64,000 nt of DNA, from the NCBI GenBank assembly GCA_007449985.2, contig VIIQ02000004.1:558001-622000 (forward strand), read 5' to 3'. Of this stretch, positions 59,634 to 64,000 are shown piece by piece. The position numbers were made by a program, and so were the translations under genes. The DNA is from Desmodesmus armatus (taxonomy: Eukaryota; Chlorophyta; Chlorophyceae; Sphaeropleales; Scenedesmaceae). Below the pieces are notes generated by a model. It saw nothing but the letters and a program-made list of their open reading frames with translations, made no database searches and was not told the origin of the DNA. Each line of letters opens with the position of its first letter. Within the stretch, counting starts at the first letter, position 1.

Positions 59634-61289
59634 CTGCAGGGTTTGAAAACAGGCACGTAGGTGCGGGTTGGGCAGGAGCGTTTTAGGGGCTGGGGGAGGG
59701 CCAATGCCCAGCTCCGGAGTGCCAGCATACTAAGCTTGTGCACACTCAGCATCACTGACTAAGCCCAAAATCGGGCACATATTGTGGCACAGCGCCGCCG
59801 CAACTGTGCTGACTGGTTCAGGATTGGTACCTGAAACCGTGTGATGCCCAGCAGCTGACATTCAACTTGCTGAGCAACACCAGTGACTGTCGCGTGGAAG
59901 TTTGCAGGCGCAGGAGGCTCCTGCCCCTCCTCCCCCCCCCCCCCCACATGCACACAAACACACCAACGGATATACGTGCAAACACCAGGCACGTACGCAG
60001 CCTGGGCCTGCATGGCCCAGCTCCTCACCTGCGGTACCCTTGAAACCGAAGACATATGCCTCAGACAGGACCTTGGACACGTAGCTGCCTGCAGCACCCA
60101 CGCTCATGGACTGGCCGGTGGTGGTGGTGAACTTGGCACCCTCAATGCACCTAGGTGAGTGCAGGGGCAGCAGGAGCATAGGATGCGGCAGCAGGCGGTA
60201 GCAGGAACAGCATCAGCGGCACCAGCGGTTGGTGCTGGCAGGAGTGCGCTGGTATGCAGCGATGCAGTTGTCGTGACACTTGGTGCCCACTGACAAGCTC
60301 ACAGGGCTGCTATATCTAGCCAACCACATTCTACCCTTGCCCGGCAAGGGGGCCCCTGCTTTGCAACACAACTCAGTGAGTCATGAACTTTCTGAGGTCA
60401 ATGCCCCACGTACTGCAGTACTCACTTGCCGTGCTTCACGTCGACATCCTTGACAAACTCATCCCAGCCCATGCCCATGGACTTAGACTCGCCCTTGGCC
60501 CTGCCGTGCATGTTGCTCTTGTCACCACCCTTGCCTGAAGACAGCGGACATCACCAACAAGGTGGCAGACACAAGGGCGGCGCAGAGCAGGCAGGCAGGC
60601 AGGCAGAGGGACACCGCAGACGGGGCCAGCAGCAGATGACAGGGGCAGCATAGCTCAGTCGGGTGGACTGCAAGTTGCAGGCAGGATGTGTGTTCAATCT
60701 TGGTATTGGGCAGGAGGCACACAGCTGACGACAGCTGCTGGCAGAGATGTTGTGGAGCCTGTCACACACGCCTTGCATACTAGCTTCTGCTGCTGAGCTT
60801 TTGCTTGACAGTTCCGCCATGCCTCCCTGATGGAGTCTGCTGCTGACCATCATTCCTCCAACCTCGCCCAGGTCTGTCCTCACCAGCAAACTCTGTCTTG
60901 ATGCCCACCACGCAGCCATCCTCGTACCACACAGTCAGCCTCCTCAAGTGGACGTCCTTGGCGCGGCCACTCTCGTCGAAGGCCTCACCACAGCCGGAGC
61001 TTCCCATGGTGCTGCTGACACCCTTGACCTGGGCACAGGTGGCTGAGGAGAAAGAGCAGCAGGCAACAGCAGGGTGACAGGGAGTATTTAGAATGCTAGA
61101 TGGGAAGTGAAAGAGACAGTAGAGCACAAGTGGAGGTGACTGGACTGTTTTGTGCGTGATGGATCGGACATCAGTACGTGCGGGTAACAGGCCTCTTGGA
61201 ATGCGCTGTGCAGCTGCTGCACACTGGCACACACCTGCAGCCTGACCGATAGCCAGAGCCAGCAGCAGAGCTGCGAAAGCTGCCTTCAT
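55777..61289 (-). CDS. Secreted jacalin-like lectin with TP-x-PVP repeats (gene B)
   Basis: Sixteen-exon model on the minus strand, 318 aa: 61289-61235, 61042-60884, 60534-60426, 60150-60029, 59633-59524, 59087-59052, 58843-58826, 58513-58478, 58248-58195, 57895-57860, 57463-57446, 57107-57072, 56852-56835, 56629-56594, 56250-56233, 55872-55777. Exon 1 is a signal peptide (MKAAFAALLLALAIGQAA). The jacalin-like domain (about 19-165) aligns with gene A: CAQVKG, LTVWYEDGCVVGI, CIEGAKF, YVFGFKG, CGISSLALIWAVEDC. Two Cys near the end of the domain are shared with gene A and may form a disulfide. There is no long Ser/Pro stalk. The domain passes directly into Pro-Val hexads (about 175-297) and a short basic end (GHHMWGRKFL). 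Lectin exons keep the same phases as gene A (1, 2, 1, 0), except that B splits gene A's second exon in two. Confidence 0.85.
57506..57598 (+). repeat. CAG/CGG-interrupted microsatellite in a gene B intron
   Basis: About 90 nt of CAG with regular CGG interruptions on the + strand (CTG on the gene B sense strand), between the 36-nt exon ending at 57860 and the 18-nt exon starting at 57463. Smaller tracts occur at 56282-56320, 58134-58162 and 58429-58444, also in gene B introns. Confidence 0.9.
60646..60715 (+). ncRNA. tRNA-like relic or SINE head in intron of gene B
   Basis: TAGCTCAGTCGGG matches a pol III A box (tRNA D-arm), and TGTTCAATCT about 30 nt later resembles a degenerate B box (T-arm). 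The acceptor ends do not pair and no clean anticodon stem is visible, so this is not a functional tRNA gene. A tRNA-derived SINE head or tRNA pseudogene is the likeliest reading. Confidence 0.4.
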
Positions 61290-64000
61290 GGTGACTGGGA
61301 AGGTGCGATGGCTGTAGTGCCGCTGGTGACTCTGTCAGAGAGCCTGCAGCGCAGGGGCACAAAGCGTCGCAAACAATGAAATTGGGTGGGAATTGTCACA
61401 ATCATGCGCAGCTCCGGAAAACAGCCTTGGTCACTGTGTCACTGCATTTTCTTGGAGGTTTGCAGATGCTGCAGGCTTCCCCACGAGGTCGCAAGAGCTA
61501 CATTGGCGGACTATAAAGGTGAGGCAGCGTCAAGATCTCTGTATGAGCTGTGTCACCGTACGACAGCACTGGCAAGCGCATTATTAGCTGTATCTCAGCA
61601 TGAAACAACTGCTTACCTGCAAGCAGAGGTGAGGTCCAGCGCAAGCAGTAGGTGAGATCTGAGCTTTGAGCGACTCTTGTAGGTCGGGGTGCGTGTAGGA
61701 TGATCGGAGGTCGAAACTGACTCAGCAGTTACGAAACCGTACGGGTTCCATTCAAGATGCGCCCGTCGCTGCCAGTAATGTTTGCAGTGCAGTGGTGCTA
61801 CCTACTAGAGTATTTCAACAGGCTGTGTGCCGTTTCCGTCTTTGCGTGTAACCTTCGCTCCCACCCTCAGGAGTCTGACACCCCAGTTGGACACCCACAC
61901 GTTCACATCTCAGTTGATGTACAGTGTTTGTAGCTTTCCAAAAGTCTTACCGGTAAGTCCAGATATCATGCCGGCCCAGGCGATGCTTGATGTTGGCGGT
62001 GATAGTATCTGCAGATGTATTACCTCGGTTGTCTGATTCCAAGCCTCTATCAAAGGCAGTGAATACCCCTGGGGATGCACATAAGCCTCTCAGTCCAACA
62101 GCAGCAGCAGCAGCACTTGCAAGTTGGCTGGGGTGGTGCTGGTGGAGGTGGGGGGGGGGGTCAAGCAGCAAGCAACACTGTGCAAGCAGCAGCAGTACAC
62201 TACACTGCATGTGCACGTTTGCCCTGGCTTGGGTGCGACGCAAGCTGGACAAACGAGATAGTGCAACCAATTCTTGCAGAGCTGCCCTGGCCCAGCGGCA
62301 GCCAGTGGGAGCCCCAACATGGCATGAAATCCCCATGGCAGCAGTTGATGCTGGCCATGGACGGGACAGAGGCACTGTTTTCATGCCAGCACAGTTGACA
62401 GCAGATGTCCGGTGCATGGGGTGCTGCACGGGAGCATGAGGTACAGTAGAAGATCCCTTCCATGCCCTTCTGTTCAACAACCAACCCATAGAGCCTGCCA
62501 GCTTAGGTGCCCAACTTGGCAAGGGGCACCAGCCTCGCACTGAGCCTGAGTCGGGCAGGAACATGTCACAGCAAAATGCACTCATGTTTTGACATTGTGC
62601 TGCAAGTGATGCCTGGCCAGCCTGCCGCCACGTCTGTGCAGCAAGTGCACCAGGGGCACACAATGTGACCCAGTCAACCATTCAGCAATTCAGCAGCACA
62701 CCGACAATCAGATAAACAAAAGCTGATAGACTTTTGAAGGCATGCTCCATGCTGAAACAGGAGACTTCCTAATGCACTGTGGATGCGTGCCAGGCTTGCA
62801 ATCGGAGGATGCCTTGGAGGGTTGTGATGCAAGCTAGCTGTTAGGAGTGTGGTCAGTTGTTAACCTTCCAACCTCCGCTAGCCCTGCAAGTGCGCTTATG
62901 TGAAGTCGCACTGATTCAAAAGCAGGGTTTGCTGCCTACAAGCAGGCCTGGTTGCAGAACCGATGCGCCTGAAACCTTGTGCCACCTCAACTGCAAATGC
63001 CTTGAGCTGGACTTAAGATCTTTTAGTGGTGAAAAAAGAGTGGTGTGCGGCAAAGTTGCTTGGTCTACCTGCTGCATGCATGCGATTTGCTCCTTCACTC
63101 AGATGATGCAATAGTACTTGGAACTGCCCCGCAACAGGAGTCTGCTCCGGTATGCAACAACGCCAAATGAATAACGCTTTGCAAAGACAGCAAGGTGGTG
63201 AACGAGGTGCAGCAAGCGATGCAGCTGAAAGGTATGGTATCCTGGGTGTGCTTGCTGCTGGTGCATTGCTGTTCTTCTCAAGGAACAGGCCCCAAAGTTG
63301 GTGCAACGTGTCATGTAAAGATGCAGCTGAGCTGCACATGTATTCTGGTGCACTTCTGCTGCTTTGCTGTGGTTGGGACGACTACTGCCTTTGCTGGCTC
63401 TCTGCTGACGAAGAGGTTGGGTGCATCCTTGTCACAACCACAAACTAACAGAATATCCTTGAAGTACACACATGCAACGGTCGTGCGTCTTCAGTGCGAT
63501 GTGTGCAGAGCACAGCAGTGCTGCTGTCCCACTATGCGTGCTTACCCTCCCCAACTGACGCCCAACGGTCTTGAAACCTGTGCCACCAACTGGCAGCAAG
63601 CCGTAAGCAGCAACTACACCGCAGCACACAAAGTGCCTGGATGTGCACGCAGCAGTTCACTGTTCACTCATGTACACTGCCTGTTGAAAGCTCGCGCCAA
63701 CAGCAGTTGGTTGCGGGATGGGTGCCCGGCACACTCAAGCACAGCATGTAGGGCTAAAGGCAGTGCACGGCGATGAACTCATGGCTCTTGACTGCCAGTT
63801 GCAAGACTCGTGCATTCTTGCACGAAGAGTGCGCACAGCACTGTGGCTGAAGTGAATGTGTCCCGCGTGGACTCAAACCAATGCCATGTTGGCACGTCAG
63901 CCACAGTAGTGTGCACCCTCTTCCGTCTTGATAACTGAGGCAGGAAGATACTCAACAGCATCATGCATCACATGTTAGTCCATGCGTACTTTGTTGGGCT
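61290..64000. other. 5' flank of gene B and right window edge, no gene recognised
   Basis: Contains the gene B promoter region. Long frames at 61947-62681 (-) and 63195-63776 (+) lack domains, and no consistent exon structure was seen around them. A short GCA/CAG run and a G-run lie near 62100-62160. Confidence 0.4.

Noticed and set aside
60646..60715. Functional tRNA gene
   Set aside because: Acceptor stem does not pair and the anticodon arm is malformed.
61947..62681. 244-codon minus-strand frame
   Set aside because: Composition follows local GC and repeat bias; no domain or splice context.
63195..63776. 193-codon plus-strand frame near the window edge
   Set aside because: Starts at a non-ATG codon, has no domain and is overlapped by other frames of similar quality.
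1..64000. CRISPR arrays, bacterial operons or phage-type systems
   Set aside because: The sequence is clearly intron-rich nuclear eukaryotic DNA. The regular repeats are satellites without spacers or cas-like genes.

Overview
The window looks like nuclear DNA of a green alga, most likely a chlorophyte of the Chlorophyceae. Genes are intron-dense with GT-AG introns of about 200-450 nt, proteins carry Gln/Ala/Ser homopolymers, and CAG microsatellites are everywhere. A LINE ends in TGTAA 12 nt before its A-tail, which is the volvocine/chlorophycean poly(A) signal, and there is an interstitial (TAAACCC)3 tract of Arabidopsis-type telomere repeat. The species cannot be named from this. All gene models below were built by hand from reading frame, splice-site and phase consistency.

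Layout. 1-748 (+): C-terminal part of a PHD-finger protein. 1878-8437 (+): secreted jacalin-like lectin (gene A) with a Ser/Pro stalk and a run of tiny exons coding Pro-Val hexapeptides. 11897-13707 (-): unknown multi-pass membrane protein. 15653-18693 (+): FEX-type fluoride exporter. 19800-26655: repeat block, made of a 175-bp tandem array, a 4.1-kb array of about 24 monomers of 169 bp with higher-order structure, and a second copy of the flanking sequence; degenerate repeats continue to about 27.3 kb. 29849-30842 (-): small unknown gene. 30868-36968 (+): 13-exon secreted protein with Sushi-like, EGF-like, F5/8C-like and C-type-lectin modules. 38690-39500: LINE relic. 39965-47904 (-): patatin-like (PNPLA/ATGL-like) lipase whose intron 4 holds an antisense LINE (about 41.8-45.76 kb), itself carrying a nested copy of its own 3' end. 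48184-54045 (+): nicotinate phosphoribosyltransferase. 55777-61289 (-): second jacalin-like lectin (gene B), paralogous to gene A and with its own tiny-exon array.

How the genes relate. FEX (fluoride export), NAPRT (NAD salvage) and the lipase are housekeeping or metabolic genes. Three genes encode secreted lectin-type proteins, pointing to an extracellular-matrix or cell-surface recognition role. The most unusual feature is the pair of tiny-exon arrays in genes A and B. Their exons are 18, 36 or 54 nt, always in phase 0, and cut an 18-residue protein period at a register that differs by exactly one hexapeptide between the paralogs.
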